Assembly: GCF_001865675.1 (NCBI RefSeq) | Contig: NZ_CP011319.1 | Location: 4,092,001-4,156,000 of the forward strand | DNA from: Janthinobacterium sp. 1_2014MBL_MicDiv | GTDB taxonomy: Bacteria; Pseudomonadota; Gammaproteobacteria; Burkholderiales; Burkholderiaceae_D | Direction of reading: 5' to 3' | DNA length: 64,000 bases | Translations under genes and position numbers: made by a program | Part shown: positions 1 through 14,498 of the stretch, in pieces | Numbering within the stretch: the first letter of the stretch is position 1 | Layout of the letters: each line of letters starts with the position of its first letter | Notes under the pieces: generated by a model | What the model was told of the DNA's origin: nothing | Seen by the model: only the letters and a program-made list of their open reading frames with translations | The model's database searches: none

Positions 1-95
1 TTGTGGCTGTCGCTGCCGCCGCAGGCGGCCAGGGTCAGGCTGGCGGCCAAGGCCAGCAGGGTCAGTTTCGGGGTCGACGTTACAGCAGTGTTCAT
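1..95 (-). CDS. lipoprotein, N-terminal fragment
   Basis: This is the 5' end of a leftward gene that runs off the window. The ATG at 95 has a GAGG Shine-Dalgarno element just upstream. The 31 visible residues form a type II signal peptide: a short polar start, a hydrophobic stretch and a lipobox LAAC followed by GGSDS, so Cys is the likely lipidated residue. The +2 residue is Gly, not Asp, which favours the outer membrane. The mature protein is outside the window and its function cannot be inferred. Confidence 0.7.
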   Translation of the reverse strand, partial: MNTAVTSTPKLTLLALAASLTLAACGGSDSH

Positions 96-167
96 GCATT
101 CCTCGGCTAGGGTGGGGATTCAAGCCGTGGAGAGTAACTGGGCAAAATGACAAGCCGATGACAGCCT

Positions 168-1097
168 TCAGGAGGCCTGTGGCGCATCCGCCACGGGTCC
201 GCCGATGCCGCCGAAGCGGCCATCGGCCTGGCGCCGGAATTGCTTGGGCGTGACGCCCTTCACCTGCAGGAAGCGGCGGTTGAAATTGGCCACGTTCTGG
301 AAGCCCACGTCGTAGCAGACGTTCGACACGTACTGGTCGGTATCCATCAGCAGCTGGCACGCCTTGTTGATGCGCAAACGGCTGACGAAATCCGTGAAGC
401 TGTTGCCCGTCGCCTTGCGGAAGAAGCGCGAGAATTTACTCAGCGACATGCCCACCTGCTCGGCGAGCATTTCCGCCGAAATCGGTTCGCGGTAGTTGTC
501 CGTGATGTAGTTGAGCACCGAATTGACCTTGGCCAGGGTGGCGTCGTCATCGTACGAGCGCAGGGAAGCGCTCGACAGCAACCGGTAGTTGGCCGTGCGC
601 GCCAGTGTGCTCATCAATTGCACGAATTCCGCGAAGCGCTCGGCGCCGTGCGTGGCGCGGATGCGCGCCAGATGGCGCTGCGCCTCCTGGCCCATGCCGA
701 AAAACTCCACGCCATAGCTGGAACGCTCGAGCAGCGGCAGCAGCTCGCGCAGTTCGGGGATGACGCGCGCGGCGCCGGCCAGCGGCGCGTGGGCAAACTG
801 CACGATCATGTCGCGCAGGGCCACGCCGCCTTCCGGCACGACGTTCGAGATCCAGTTATGCGGCAAGCGGGGGCCCGTCAGCACCAAGTGGCCGGGCGAG
901 AATTCGCCGATATAGTCGCCCACGAACAGGCGTCCGCTGGTGGCGACGATCAGGTGCAGCTCGTACTCCTCGTGGCAGTGCCAGCGCACGCGCGAACTGG
1001 GATAGCCGTGTTCCAGGTAGTTGATGATGCCGTCGTAGCTTTCGCGCTCCAGCTCGGGCGCCTTGCGCTCGCCGTCCTTCTGCCATTGGTGTTCCAT
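168..1097 (-). CDS. AraC-family regulator (distal copy of a tandem pair)
   Basis: The product is a 309-residue transcription factor with an N-terminal cupin-like sensing domain (HEEYELHLI region, GDYIGEFSPGHLVLTGP) and a C-terminal double helix-turn-helix AraC domain (about residues 195-295, including GFQNVANFNRRF). I chose the ATG at 1097 because an AGAGAGACGAG element precedes it; an upstream ATG at 1136 lacks this. It lies 55 bp downstream of a clear paralogue with the same architecture and nearly the same recognition helices. It is the last gene of a polyol transport operon, so control of that operon and of the divergent porin is likely. Ligand and activator/repressor mode are not visible. 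Confidence 0.88.
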   Translation of the reverse strand: MEHQWQKDGERKAPELERESYDGIINYLEHGYPSSRVRWHCHEEYELHLIVATSGRLFVGDYIGEFSPGHLVLTGPRLPHNWISNVVPEGGVALRDMIVQFAHAPLAGAARVIPELRELLPLLERSSYGVEFFGMGQEAQRHLARIRATHGAERFAEFVQLMSTLARTANYRLLSSASLRSYDDDATLAKVNSVLNYITDNYREPISAEMLAEQVGMSLSKFSRFFRKATGNSFTDFVSRLRINKACQLLMDTDQYVSNVCYDVGFQNVANFNRRFLQVKGVTPKQFRRQADGRFGGIGGPVADAPQAS

Positions 1098-1152
1098 GCT
1101 CGTCTCTCTCGGGCTGTCCCCGCCCGTGCCATCCAATGTACCTCAAAAAGCC

Positions 1153-2070
1153 TCACTCGCCAAAACGGCCCAGCGCCTGCTGGCGGAATTCCTTCGGCGT
1201 CATGCCCTTCAACTCCAGGAAGCGCCGGTTGAAGTTGGCCACATTGTTGAAGCCCGCCTCGTAGCAGATGTTGCTGACGTAGCGCTCCGTCTCCATCAGC
1301 AGCTGGCACGCCTTGTTGATGCGCAGGCGGTTGACGAAGTCCGTGAAGCTGTTGCCGGTGGCGCTGCGAAAAAAGCGCGAAAACGTCCGCTCGGGCATGT
1401 CCACCTGCTCGGCCAGCTGTTTCAGCGAGAACTGGCTGCTGTAATTGTGCACGATGAAATTGATGGCGGAACTGATGCGCGCCAGCGCCACGTCGTCGTC
1501 GCTCGACTGCATCGGCACCGTCGACAGCAGCTGGTAGTCGCTGGTCTGCGCCAGCTCGCCCAGCAGGGTCAGGAATTCGATGAAGCGCGGCAGGCCGCTC
1601 GTGTCGCGGATGCGCTGGAAGCGCCGCAGCGACTGCTCGCTGGCGCCGAAGAACTCCACGCCGTGCAGGGCGCGCTGCAGCAGCGGAAAGATACCCTTCA
1701 GTTCGGGGATGGCGGCCGCCATCGAGGCCAGCGGCGGATGGCCGAACTGGATCACCATGTCGCGCAGGGCCACGCCCTCGGGCGGCGTGTCGAGCGAGAC
1801 CCAGTTGTGCGGTACGCGCGGCCCCGTCAGCACCAGGTGGCCAGGCGTGAACTGGCCGATGTAGTCGCCGACGAAGACCTTGCCGCTCGATTCGACGATC
1901 AGGTGCAGCTCGTACTCGTCATGGTAATGCCAGCGCACCAGCGAATTCGGAAAGCCGTGCTCGAGGTAGCGGATGAAGCCGAAACTGCCTTTCGGCTCGA
2001 AGCCGGGCGTGGCGTCGCGCTGCTGCTCCAGCTCCATCTGCGGCTGCGGATACTCGGCCTTGCGTGCCAT
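1153..2070 (-). CDS. AraC-family regulator (proximal copy of a tandem pair)
   Basis: The product is 305 residues with an N-terminal cupin sensing domain (HDEYELHLIVESSG, GDYIGQFTPGHLVLTGP) and a C-terminal AraC DNA-binding domain (about residues 200-300). A strong GGGGGAGG ribosome-binding site precedes the ATG at 2070. It starts 15 bp after the stop of the mannitol-type dehydrogenase gene and is therefore probably in the same transcript. It closely resembles the downstream regulator at 168-1097 along its whole length, which indicates a local duplication. The recognition segments (NSFTDFVNRLRINKACQLLM and GFNNVANFNRRF) are nearly the same in both, so they may bind overlapping sites with different effectors. 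Confidence 0.9.
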   Translation of the reverse strand: MARKAEYPQPQMELEQQRDATPGFEPKGSFGFIRYLEHGFPNSLVRWHYHDEYELHLIVESSGKVFVGDYIGQFTPGHLVLTGPRVPHNWVSLDTPPEGVALRDMVIQFGHPPLASMAAAIPELKGIFPLLQRALHGVEFFGASEQSLRRFQRIRDTSGLPRFIEFLTLLGELAQTSDYQLLSTVPMQSSDDDVALARISSAINFIVHNYSSQFSLKQLAEQVDMPERTFSRFFRSATGNSFTDFVNRLRINKACQLLMETERYVSNICYEAGFNNVANFNRRFLELKGMTPKEFRQQALGRFGE

Positions 2071-2085
2071 GGCGCGCCCTCCCCC

Positions 2086-4616
<2,531 letters not shown>

Positions 4617-4653
4617 GATTTGTCTCAATTCTGATTTGTTTCGATGCTTTCAG

Positions 4654-4746
4654 AAACCGTGGCGAGCGGTTCACGTTCGGCTTGCGTCGCAGAGCCGTGC
4701 GGATGCACAGTGAGCAACGGAGAGCCGAACTCGGGCCGCGCAGCAG
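4654..4746. repeat. structured intergenic repeat, copy A
   Basis: This segment fills the gap between the second permease gene and the ATPase gene. It aligns end to end with 63690-63783: both begin AAACCGT(G/A)GCGAGC, share GAGCCGT and GAGCAACGG in the middle, and end GCGCAGCAG. An outer stem pairs 4675-4682 (GTTCGGCT) with 4733-4740 (AGCCGAAC). The other copy has a different stem sequence that still pairs. Confidence 0.6.
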
Positions 4747-4763
4747 GTTTATGAAGGCATCAT

Positions 4764-5582
4764 TTATTTGACGGCGCCGAAGGTCATCCCCTGCACCAGT
4801 TGTTTCTGGCAAAACCAGCCCAGCGCCATGATCGGGGCGATGGCCATCAGCGAGGCGGCCGACAATTTGGCCCAGAACAAGCCTTCCGGACTGGAGTAGG
4901 AAGCGATGAGCCAGGCCAGCGTGCCCGCGTTGGAAGCGCCCAGGTTCAGCGACCAGAACGATTCATTCCACGACCACACCATGCAGACGAGGGCCGTGGA
5001 GGCGATGCCGCCCACGGACAGGGGCAGCACGACGTGACGGAATTCGTCCCAGACGGTGGCGCCATCCATGCGCGACGCCTCCAGAATTTCGCGCGGCAGC
5101 TCCTTCATGCTCGTGTACAGCAGCCAGATCATGATGGGCAGGTTCATCAGCATGAACATGATGGTCAGGCCGATGCGCGTGTCGAGCAGGCCGAAGTACT
5201 GATAGCAGATATAGATGGGCATCAGGGCGCCCACGCCGGGCATGTAGCGCGAGCTGAGCATGAATTTCAGCAAGCCGATGGTGCCGCCCGTGGGGAAGAA
5301 GGCCATCGAATACGCGGCCGGAATGGCGATCAGCAAGCCGATGGCCGTCGACACCACGCTGGTAAACAGCGAGTTCCATGCGTAGCCGAAGTAATTGTCG
5401 CGCGCCAGCACTTCGCGGAAGCTGTCGAGCGTGGGCGTGAAGAACAGCAGCGGCGGCGTGGAAATGGCTTGCCCTTCCGTCTTGAAGGCCATCAGGCCCA
5501 GCCAGAAGATGGGAAAGAACAGCAGCAGCGCGAACAGCCAGGCGGCGGCCGTGCGGCCATACAGATTGAGTTTGCTATGCAT
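4764..5582 (-). CDS. mtlG: polyol ABC transporter permease (MalG type)
   Basis: The product is a 272-residue inner-membrane subunit with six predicted membrane segments, beginning with an N-terminal hydrophobic helix at about residues 10-30. The EAA loop that contacts the ATPase is visible as EASRMDGATVWDEFRHVVLP. I chose the ATG at 5582, preceded by AAGGAGACC; an in-frame TTG lies one codon upstream. The gene starts 11 bp after the stop of the partner permease gene, so the two are co-transcribed. It is a CUT1 importer component, probably for mannitol or sorbitol. Confidence 0.92.
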   Translation of the reverse strand: MHSKLNLYGRTAAAWLFALLLFFPIFWLGLMAFKTEGQAISTPPLLFFTPTLDSFREVLARDNYFGYAWNSLFTSVVSTAIGLLIAIPAAYSMAFFPTGGTIGLLKFMLSSRYMPGVGALMPIYICYQYFGLLDTRIGLTIMFMLMNLPIMIWLLYTSMKELPREILEASRMDGATVWDEFRHVVLPLSVGGIASTALVCMVWSWNESFWSLNLGASNAGTLAWLIASYSSPEGLFWAKLSAASLMAIAPIMALGWFCQKQLVQGMTFGAVK

Positions 5583-5592
5583 CAAGGTCTCC

Positions 5593-6453
5593 TTATTTCG
5601 ACAGGTTCTTGCCGATGACGCGCATCAGGAAGAAGGCGGCGATGTTGGCGATGAGCACGGCGAACAGCGCACCGGCCGAAGCCGCTCCGACGTCATAGGA
5701 CAGCAGTGCCTGCTGGTAAATCATGAAGGTGATGGTGGTCGTGTCGAAGCCTGGACCGCCGCCCGTGGTGGTAAAGATTTCCGCAAAGATCGACAGCAGG
5801 AAAATCATCTCGATCATCAGCACCACCGAGACGGCGCGGCCCAGGTGGGGAATGTAGAGGTAGCGCAACTGCTGCAGATAGGTGGCGCCATCCATGCGCG
5901 CCGCTTCCAGCTGTTCGCGGTCCATCGACTGCAGGGCCGTCATGAAGATCAGGCAGGCAAACGGCAGCCATTGCCACGAGACCATCATGATGATCGAGAA
6001 CAAGGGATGGGACGACAGCCAGTCGACGGGCGTCAGGCCAAAAAAGATGCTGATCTGCGCGAACAGGCCGTAAATCGGGTTGAGCAGCATGTTCTTCCAC
6101 ATCAGGGCATTCACGGCCGGCATGACGAGGAAGGGAGAAATCAAGAGCACGCGCACGATGGCGCGCCCGGGAAACGCTTCGTTGATCAGCAAACCCAGCG
6201 CGGCACCGAGCACCACCGTGATCAGCATGACGGAAAACAGCAGGGTGAAAGTATTCTGCAACGCCGGCAGGAAAGAGGCATCGGTAAAGAAAAAATGGAA
6301 GTTGGCCAGGCCATGGAAGGGATGGCCGCTCGGATCAAGCATGGAATAGCGCACGAACGCGTAATACAGCGTGATCAGCAGCGGGATCACGGAAATGACG
6401 GAGACGGCGGCCACGGCCGGCGTCAGCAAAGTCCGGGGGATAATGCGTTTCAT
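5593..6453 (-). CDS. mtlF: polyol ABC transporter permease (MalF type)
   Basis: The product is a 286-residue inner-membrane permease with six predicted hydrophobic segments. The EAA loop reads EAARMDGATYLQQLRYLYIPH at about residues 190-210. It pairs with the MalG-type permease directly downstream. An AAGAGAAC-type element precedes the ATG at 6453. The 115-bp gap to the upstream binding-protein gene contains a strong stem-loop, which fits the common arrangement where the binding protein is expressed above the membrane subunits. Confidence 0.92.
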   Translation of the reverse strand: MKRIIPRTLLTPAVAAVSVISVIPLLITLYYAFVRYSMLDPSGHPFHGLANFHFFFTDASFLPALQNTFTLLFSVMLITVVLGAALGLLINEAFPGRAIVRVLLISPFLVMPAVNALMWKNMLLNPIYGLFAQISIFFGLTPVDWLSSHPLFSIIMMVSWQWLPFACLIFMTALQSMDREQLEAARMDGATYLQQLRYLYIPHLGRAVSVVLMIEMIFLLSIFAEIFTTTGGGPGFDTTTITFMIYQQALLSYDVGAASAGALFAVLIANIAAFFLMRVIGKNLSK

Positions 6454-6502
6454 AATGTTCTCTTGGGACAGGTGAACCGATCACCCGCAAAGCTAAAGTA
6501 CC

Positions 6503-6529
6503 GGGGTCGGACCCTCAGGGTCCGATCCC
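6503..6529 (-). terminator. stem-loop between binding-protein and permease genes
   Basis: A stem of about 12 bp with one G-T wobble (GGGTCGGACCC paired with GGGTCCGATCC) lies between the two genes. There is no long T-tract on the transcribed strand, so it may be an mRNA-stabilising or attenuating hairpin and not a full terminator. Confidence 0.5.
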
Positions 6530-6568
6530 AGATTTATGCCGTTGGGGTACGCAAACTATGCAGCAGGC

Positions 6569-7879
6569 TTACTTGTAGTACCCACCCTTGCGCATCTCTC
6601 GCTCGGCCGTCTGCTGCGACAGTTCCAGCGCCTTCTCGACGCTGATCTTGCCCAGCAGTGCGGCCGCCATCTGCTGACCGGCCGCCACGCCGATCACCTG
6701 GAATTCGGGGATCGATGCGAATTGCACGCCCACGTATGGCGACGGCGGCAAAGTGCTTTGCACGGCGCGCGTGGTGGCCAGGGCCTTGCCTTCGGCGGCC
6801 GCGAATTTCGCCACCTTCTGGAACTCGGGGCTGGCGTAGGTGGACTTGCGCGTGCCCGTCGGCACGTTGGCCCAGCTGGTTTCCTTGGCAACCAGTTTCA
6901 CGTAATCGGACGACGTGGCCCAGTTGATGAAGCGCTGCGCTTCATTCGGGTGCTTCGAGCTCGATGGAATGGCCAGCGACCAGATCCACAGCCAGTTGGC
7001 GCCCCGCTCCGTCACGCCCACGGGCGACTGGGCAAACGCGACCTTGTCGGCCACCTTGCTTTGCTTCGGATCCGTGATGAAGGAGGCGGCAATCGTCGCG
7101 TCGATCCAGATGCCGCACTTGCCCTGGTTGAACAGCGCGAGGTTTTCATTGAAGCTGTTGGCGGCCGCGCCCGGCGGACCGTACTTCTTCATCAGGTCGA
7201 CGTACATGTTGACCGCGTCCTTCCACGGCTTGCTGGTGAATTGCGGTTTCCACTGCATGTCGAACAGCTGGCCGCCGTAGGAATTGGCCATGGTGGTGAT
7301 CAGGGCCATGTTGTCGCCCCAGCCCGGCTTGCCGCGCAGGCAGATGCCGTACACGCCGTTGGCCGGATCGTGCAGCTTGGCCGCCACGTCGCGCAACTGG
7401 TTCCACGTCGGGCGGTCCTCGATGGTCACGCCCGCCTTTTTGACCAGGTCGCTGCGGTACATGATCATCGAGCTTTCGCCGTAGAACGGCGACGCGTACA
7501 GCTTGCCGTCGCCGGAGAGTCCCTCGCGGATGGCGGGCAGCAAGTCGTCGATATCGTACTTGGCATCCGGCTTGATGGGGATCAGCCAGTTTTTCTTGCC
7601 CCAGATGGGGGTTTCATACAGGCCGATGGTCATCACGTCGAACTGGCCGCCCTTGGTGGCGATGTCGGTGGTCATGCGCTGGCGCAAGACGCCCTCTTCC
7701 AGGGTCACCCACTTGAGCTTGATGTCGGGATTGGCTTGCTCGAAGAACTTGCTGAGCTTTTGCATCTCGATCATGTGGCCGTTGTTGACGGTGGCGATGA
7801 CGAGGTCGGTTGCGGCAAGAGCGGATGCGCTGAGGCAAAAGGCGCCGGCGCACAGCGCGGCAATGGCGGTACGTTTCAT
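6569..7879 (-). CDS. mtlE: polyol ABC transporter substrate-binding protein
   Basis: The product is a 436-residue periplasmic binding protein of the family 1 extracellular solute-binding group. A Sec signal peptide occupies residues 1-22, with cleavage predicted after ALA. The mature protein begins ATDLVIATVNNGHMIEMQKL and carries conserved MalE/SmoE-like segments such as FYGESSMIMYRSDL, GLRGKPGWGDN-like GICLRGKPGW, and WIDATIAASFI. A GGAGACACAC element precedes the ATG. It is the first gene of the polyol operon and faces the maltoporin-like gene across a 308-bp regulatory spacer. The ligand is probably a hexitol, judged from the dehydrogenase in the operon. Confidence 0.92.
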   Translation of the reverse strand: MKRTAIAALCAGAFCLSASALAATDLVIATVNNGHMIEMQKLSKFFEQANPDIKLKWVTLEEGVLRQRMTTDIATKGGQFDVMTIGLYETPIWGKKNWLIPIKPDAKYDIDDLLPAIREGLSGDGKLYASPFYGESSMIMYRSDLVKKAGVTIEDRPTWNQLRDVAAKLHDPANGVYGICLRGKPGWGDNMALITTMANSYGGQLFDMQWKPQFTSKPWKDAVNMYVDLMKKYGPPGAAANSFNENLALFNQGKCGIWIDATIAASFITDPKQSKVADKVAFAQSPVGVTERGANWLWIWSLAIPSSSKHPNEAQRFINWATSSDYVKLVAKETSWANVPTGTRKSTYASPEFQKVAKFAAAEGKALATTRAVQSTLPPSPYVGVQFASIPEFQVIGVAAGQQMAAALLGKISVEKALELSQQTAEREMRKGGYYK

Positions 7880-7955
7880 TGTGTGTCTCCAGTGTTTTTG
7901 TCGTTGGCAATGCGTGAATACTTAGCACCACGACCACAATGTAGCACCGGAACTT

Positions 7956-8064
7956 GATACTTTCTGATACTCCAAAACCGCAATTCAATACTCTTTTGCA
8001 GCGCCGCTATGCGCGAGAGTATCGACATTGAGTAAAAACAACACTTTGAAAGAAAGTATCGCGA
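7956..8064. promoter_or_regulatory. repeated AGTATC operator cluster in the divergent spacer
   Basis: The 308-bp spacer 7880-8187 between the transporter operon and the porin gene holds a cluster of similar short sites. On the minus strand, GAGTATCAGAAAGTATC lies at 7957-7973 as two direct repeats about 10 bp apart, and a variant GAGTATTG at 7986-7993. On the plus strand there are AGTATCGACA at 8018-8027 and AGTATCGCGA at 8055-8064. Paired, helical-turn-spaced half-sites are typical for AraC-family activators, and two such regulators end this operon. Assignment to them is an inference. Confidence 0.5.
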
Positions 8065-8187
8065 CTTGTTCGTTTTGTATCAGGGTGGTTAAAAATGCGC
8101 TGCTAGACTTGGTTTTCGGCATTAGACCGTGCGCGGTGGCCGCCTTTTCAGGCGCACCGCTACCACCTACATCTTTCTGGAGACCGC

Positions 8188-9468
8188 ATGAACCGCACCG
8201 CATTGAAAACCCTGCCCGCCCTGCTCCTGGCCCTCGCCGGCGCCGCCGCCATGGCCGACCCCATGTACCCATCCGACGCCGAAGGCTTCCACGGCTACCT
8301 GCGCGCCGGCGCCGGCAGCAATACCTCCGGCGACGGCGGTTCGCAAGGTTGCTTCGGCCTGGGCGGCAATACCATGAAATATCGTCTGGGCAATGAGTGC
8401 GACGCCTACACGGAATTCGGCTACACCAAGTCCGTCGCCAAGTCCGGCGGCGTGAACTACCTGGCCACCATCTGGGTCAACGCGTATGCGCCGAACTCGG
8501 ACTTCGGCGACAACAAGCTGGGCATCGTCAAGGCCTACGTGGAAGCGCAGGGACTCGACTTCCTCAACGGCGGCACGGCCTGGGTCGGCAAGCGTTTCTA
8601 CTACCGTCCTGACATCCACATGCTGGACTTGCAGTACATCAATATGAACGGCACGGGCGCCGGCCTCGACCGCATTCCAGTGGGCCCCGGCAAATTCTCG
8701 TACGCCTTCTTCAAGGACAACGACGTCAACGCCCGCGACAAGAACACGGGCGCCATTCTCGGCACCCGTTCGGCCGTGCGCCAGAACTTCATCTACGGCG
8801 ACATTCCCGTCAACGTCAACGGCACGCTGGACCTGGCGGCCACCATCATCACGGCCGAAGGCAAGGACAACGACATCTACGGCCCGAAACATAACGGCTG
8901 GCAACTGTCGGCATTCCACCGTCAAGGCAAAGTCTTCGGCGGCGGCAACACCTTCGGCGTGCAATATGGCGTCGGCCCCGGCATCGGCGGCGACGGCAAC
9001 GGCCAGATGGGCGCCTCGGGCAGCACTTCCTACGGTTCGGACCGCAAGCGCACGCGCATCTTCAATGACATGGCGATCCAGCCGATGGAAAACTTCGGCA
9101 TGGAATTCGTCGCCCTGTGGCAAAAAGACGAGTCGAACGTCACCGGTTCCTCGACCTGGACCTCGATCGGCGTGCGTCCTGTGTACGCCTTCACCAACAA
9201 CTTCAAGCTGGTGACGGAACTGGGCACGGACCGCGTGACGCAAGCGGGCGGCCTGCCGGCCAAGCGCCTGACCAAGCTGACCATCGCGCCGACGATCTCG
9301 GCCGGCCCTGGCCTGTGGTCGCGTCCCGAGCTGCGCGCCTTCGTGACCTACGGCAAATGGAACGATGCGGCCACCGCTTCGGTCAATGCGTCGAACAACG
9401 GCGGCCCGATCTACAACAACAATACCAGCGGCACCTCGTACGGTTTCCAAGTGGAAACCTGGTTTTAA
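8188..9468 (+). CDS. maltoporin-like carbohydrate outer-membrane channel (LamB family)
   Basis: The product is a 426-residue outer-membrane beta-barrel porin. A signal peptide spans residues 1-23 with predicted cleavage after AMA. The LamB family start is clear: GFHGYLRAGAGSN, then CFGLGGNTMKYRLGNECDAYTEFGY, with the usual cysteine pair. The C-terminus ends in an aromatic residue (FQVETWF), as required for barrel assembly. A CTGGAG element precedes the ATG. It is transcribed divergently from the polyol importer operon, so it probably supplies that importer with substrate. A strong terminator follows. The substrate need not be maltose. Confidence 0.9.
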   Translation: MNRTALKTLPALLLALAGAAAMADPMYPSDAEGFHGYLRAGAGSNTSGDGGSQGCFGLGGNTMKYRLGNECDAYTEFGYTKSVAKSGGVNYLATIWVNAYAPNSDFGDNKLGIVKAYVEAQGLDFLNGGTAWVGKRFYYRPDIHMLDLQYINMNGTGAGLDRIPVGPGKFSYAFFKDNDVNARDKNTGAILGTRSAVRQNFIYGDIPVNVNGTLDLAATIITAEGKDNDIYGPKHNGWQLSAFHRQGKVFGGGNTFGVQYGVGPGIGGDGNGQMGASGSTSYGSDRKRTRIFNDMAIQPMENFGMEFVALWQKDESNVTGSSTWTSIGVRPVYAFTNNFKLVTELGTDRVTQAGGLPAKRLTKLTIAPTISAGPGLWSRPELRAFVTYGKWNDAATASVNASNNGGPIYNNNTSGTSYGFQVETWF

Positions 9469-9496
9469 GCCAGCTTAACTAACGCCAGAAACTAAA

Positions 9497-9522
9497 AAGG
9501 GCGGAACCGCGGTTCCGCCCTT
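9497..9522. terminator. perfectly palindromic bidirectional terminator
   Basis: The whole 26-bp segment is a perfect palindrome with arms AAGGGCGGAACC and GGTTCCGCCCTT around a GC centre. It is preceded by AAAAA and followed by TTGTCTGTTT. It sits between the ends of the convergent porin and GH18 genes and can serve both. Confidence 0.85.
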
Positions 9523-9548
9523 GTCTGTTTACACTACCGTATCGCCCC

Positions 9549-11933
<2,385 letters not shown>

Positions 11934-12036
11934 GTGGTATCGGTCTCCGTTATGGTTGTACATCGAGAGCTGTTGCAGGCCCCTTGAGGGGCTCTTGTCA
12001 ACTGTTATCCCTGGCCGGCTTGTGCTGCACTTGCTG

Positions 12037-13518
<1,482 letters not shown>

Positions 13519-13664
13519 AATGTCTCCTGAACGTTATACGAAAACTATCGAAGTAGCTTTTTATGTTGTACGTAAAGAAAGCACAGCGAAGCGTCGGCTT
13601 TCTGCACAGAGAATGCGACGCCCGAAATTGGTAGTCAAGTGGTTTTGTACAACGGTGTTTTTTA

Positions 13665-13790
13665 CAATACCAGTGGTATTGAGCACGGCGCCGGTGCGCG
13701 ATGCGGCGGCGAATGGAAGATGTGAAAAAGAGGCTTGCGCAAGGTGATGGAAAGCAATACCGCCAGGCAGCGCCGGCGCAAGTGGTATTA
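13665..13790. promoter_or_regulatory. candidate repressor sites upstream of the chitinase genes
   Basis: The 346-bp gap 13519-13864 has no gene. It contains an inverted repeat CAATACCAGTGGTATTG at 13665-13681 in an AT-rich stretch about 150 bp upstream of the GH19 start. The same half-sites recur further apart: CAATACC at 13755-13761 and TGGTATTA at 13783-13790. Such TGGTATT half-sites resemble operators of GntR-type sugar regulators, but which protein binds here is unknown. Confidence 0.4.
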
Positions 13791-13793
13791 CGG

Positions 13794-13830
13794 GCTTGCC
13801 GCGCCAACGGCCAGGGTTGGCGCGGCAAGC
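13794..13830 (-). terminator. hairpin after sorB
   Basis: A 14-bp perfect stem (GCTTGCCGCGCCAA with TTGGCGCGGCAAGC) with a 9-base loop lies 34 bp beyond the sorB stop codon. No T-tract follows on the minus strand, so termination may be weak. Confidence 0.55.
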
Positions 13831-13864
13831 CTGGCCGACGAGCGCCGCCTTGCCGCGGCTGGAC

Positions 13865-14488
13865 TTACCTGGACAGCACGTATTTGGCCAGCACGGCCGC
13901 GTCCGCTTCGCTGAGCTGGCTGAACGGCGGCATGGGCACGGCGCCCCATTTGCCGGAACCGCCCTGGCGGATATGCTCCGCCACGGCAGCGCTGCCATCC
14001 TTGCCCTTGTACCTGGCCGCCACCTCGGCAAAACCGGGACCGATCACGCGCTGGGCAAGGGCGTGGCAAGCCATGCAGCCATTCTCCGCCAGCAAGGTTT
14101 TCGCATCCTTGCCGTTCGTGGACGGCGCGGCGACGGCGGCGGCAGGCTTGGCCGCAGCCGCGACCGTGGCCGCGGCGCCCCGCTCCGCGCCATAGGTTTT
14201 CACCAGGTAATCGACCATGGCCGGCACGTCCGCGTCGGCAAACTGCGCGCCGAACGGCTTTTTCATCTTCTTGACGGTCGCTTCCCAGTAGGCGCGCGGC
14301 GAGGCGGGCGGCTGGCTCGACGCATACTGGGCCGCGTGGCAGGTCATGCAGTTGCGCTGCACCAGCTGGTAGCCGGGCAATTCGCTGGGTTTATACGTGG
14401 CCGTTTCCGGCGGCAACTGGATGTCCAGCGCGCACGCGCTGCCCGCCGCCGCCAGCGCCAGCGCGGCAATCAATATGTTCATTCGCAT
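13865..14488 (-). CDS. sorB: dihaem cytochrome c, sulfite dehydrogenase electron acceptor
   Basis: The product is a 207-residue periplasmic c-type cytochrome with a signal peptide ending near ACA (about residue 20). Two haem-binding motifs are visible: CMTCH at C47-H51 and CMACH at C138-H142. The two haem domains are joined by an Ala-rich segment (about 104-125). A GAGGAG element precedes the ATG. The gene begins 10 bp after the stop of the sulfite-oxidase-family gene, so the cytochrome most likely takes electrons from that enzyme and passes them to the respiratory chain. The classical SorB of Starkeya is smaller and monohaem, so this is a functional assignment by context. Confidence 0.82.
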   Translation of the reverse strand: MRMNILIAALALAAAGSACALDIQLPPETATYKPSELPGYQLVQRNCMTCHAAQYASSQPPASPRAYWEATVKKMKKPFGAQFADADVPAMVDYLVKTYGAERGAAATVAAAAKPAAAVAAPSTNGKDAKTLLAENGCMACHALAQRVIGPGFAEVAARYKGKDGSAAVAEHIRQGGSGKWGAVPMPPFSQLSEADAAVLAKYVLSR

Positions 14489-14498
14489 GTGAATCTCC

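Noticed and set aside
168..200. Hairpin GTGGCG/CGCCAC near the end of the distal AraC gene
   Set aside because: It lies inside the coding region before the stop, has a short stem and no T-tract.
11979..11992. Small hairpin GCCCC/GGGGC between the chitinase genes
   Set aside because: The stem is only five to six bp with no T-tract; it is too weak to call a terminator, and the two genes may be co-transcribed.
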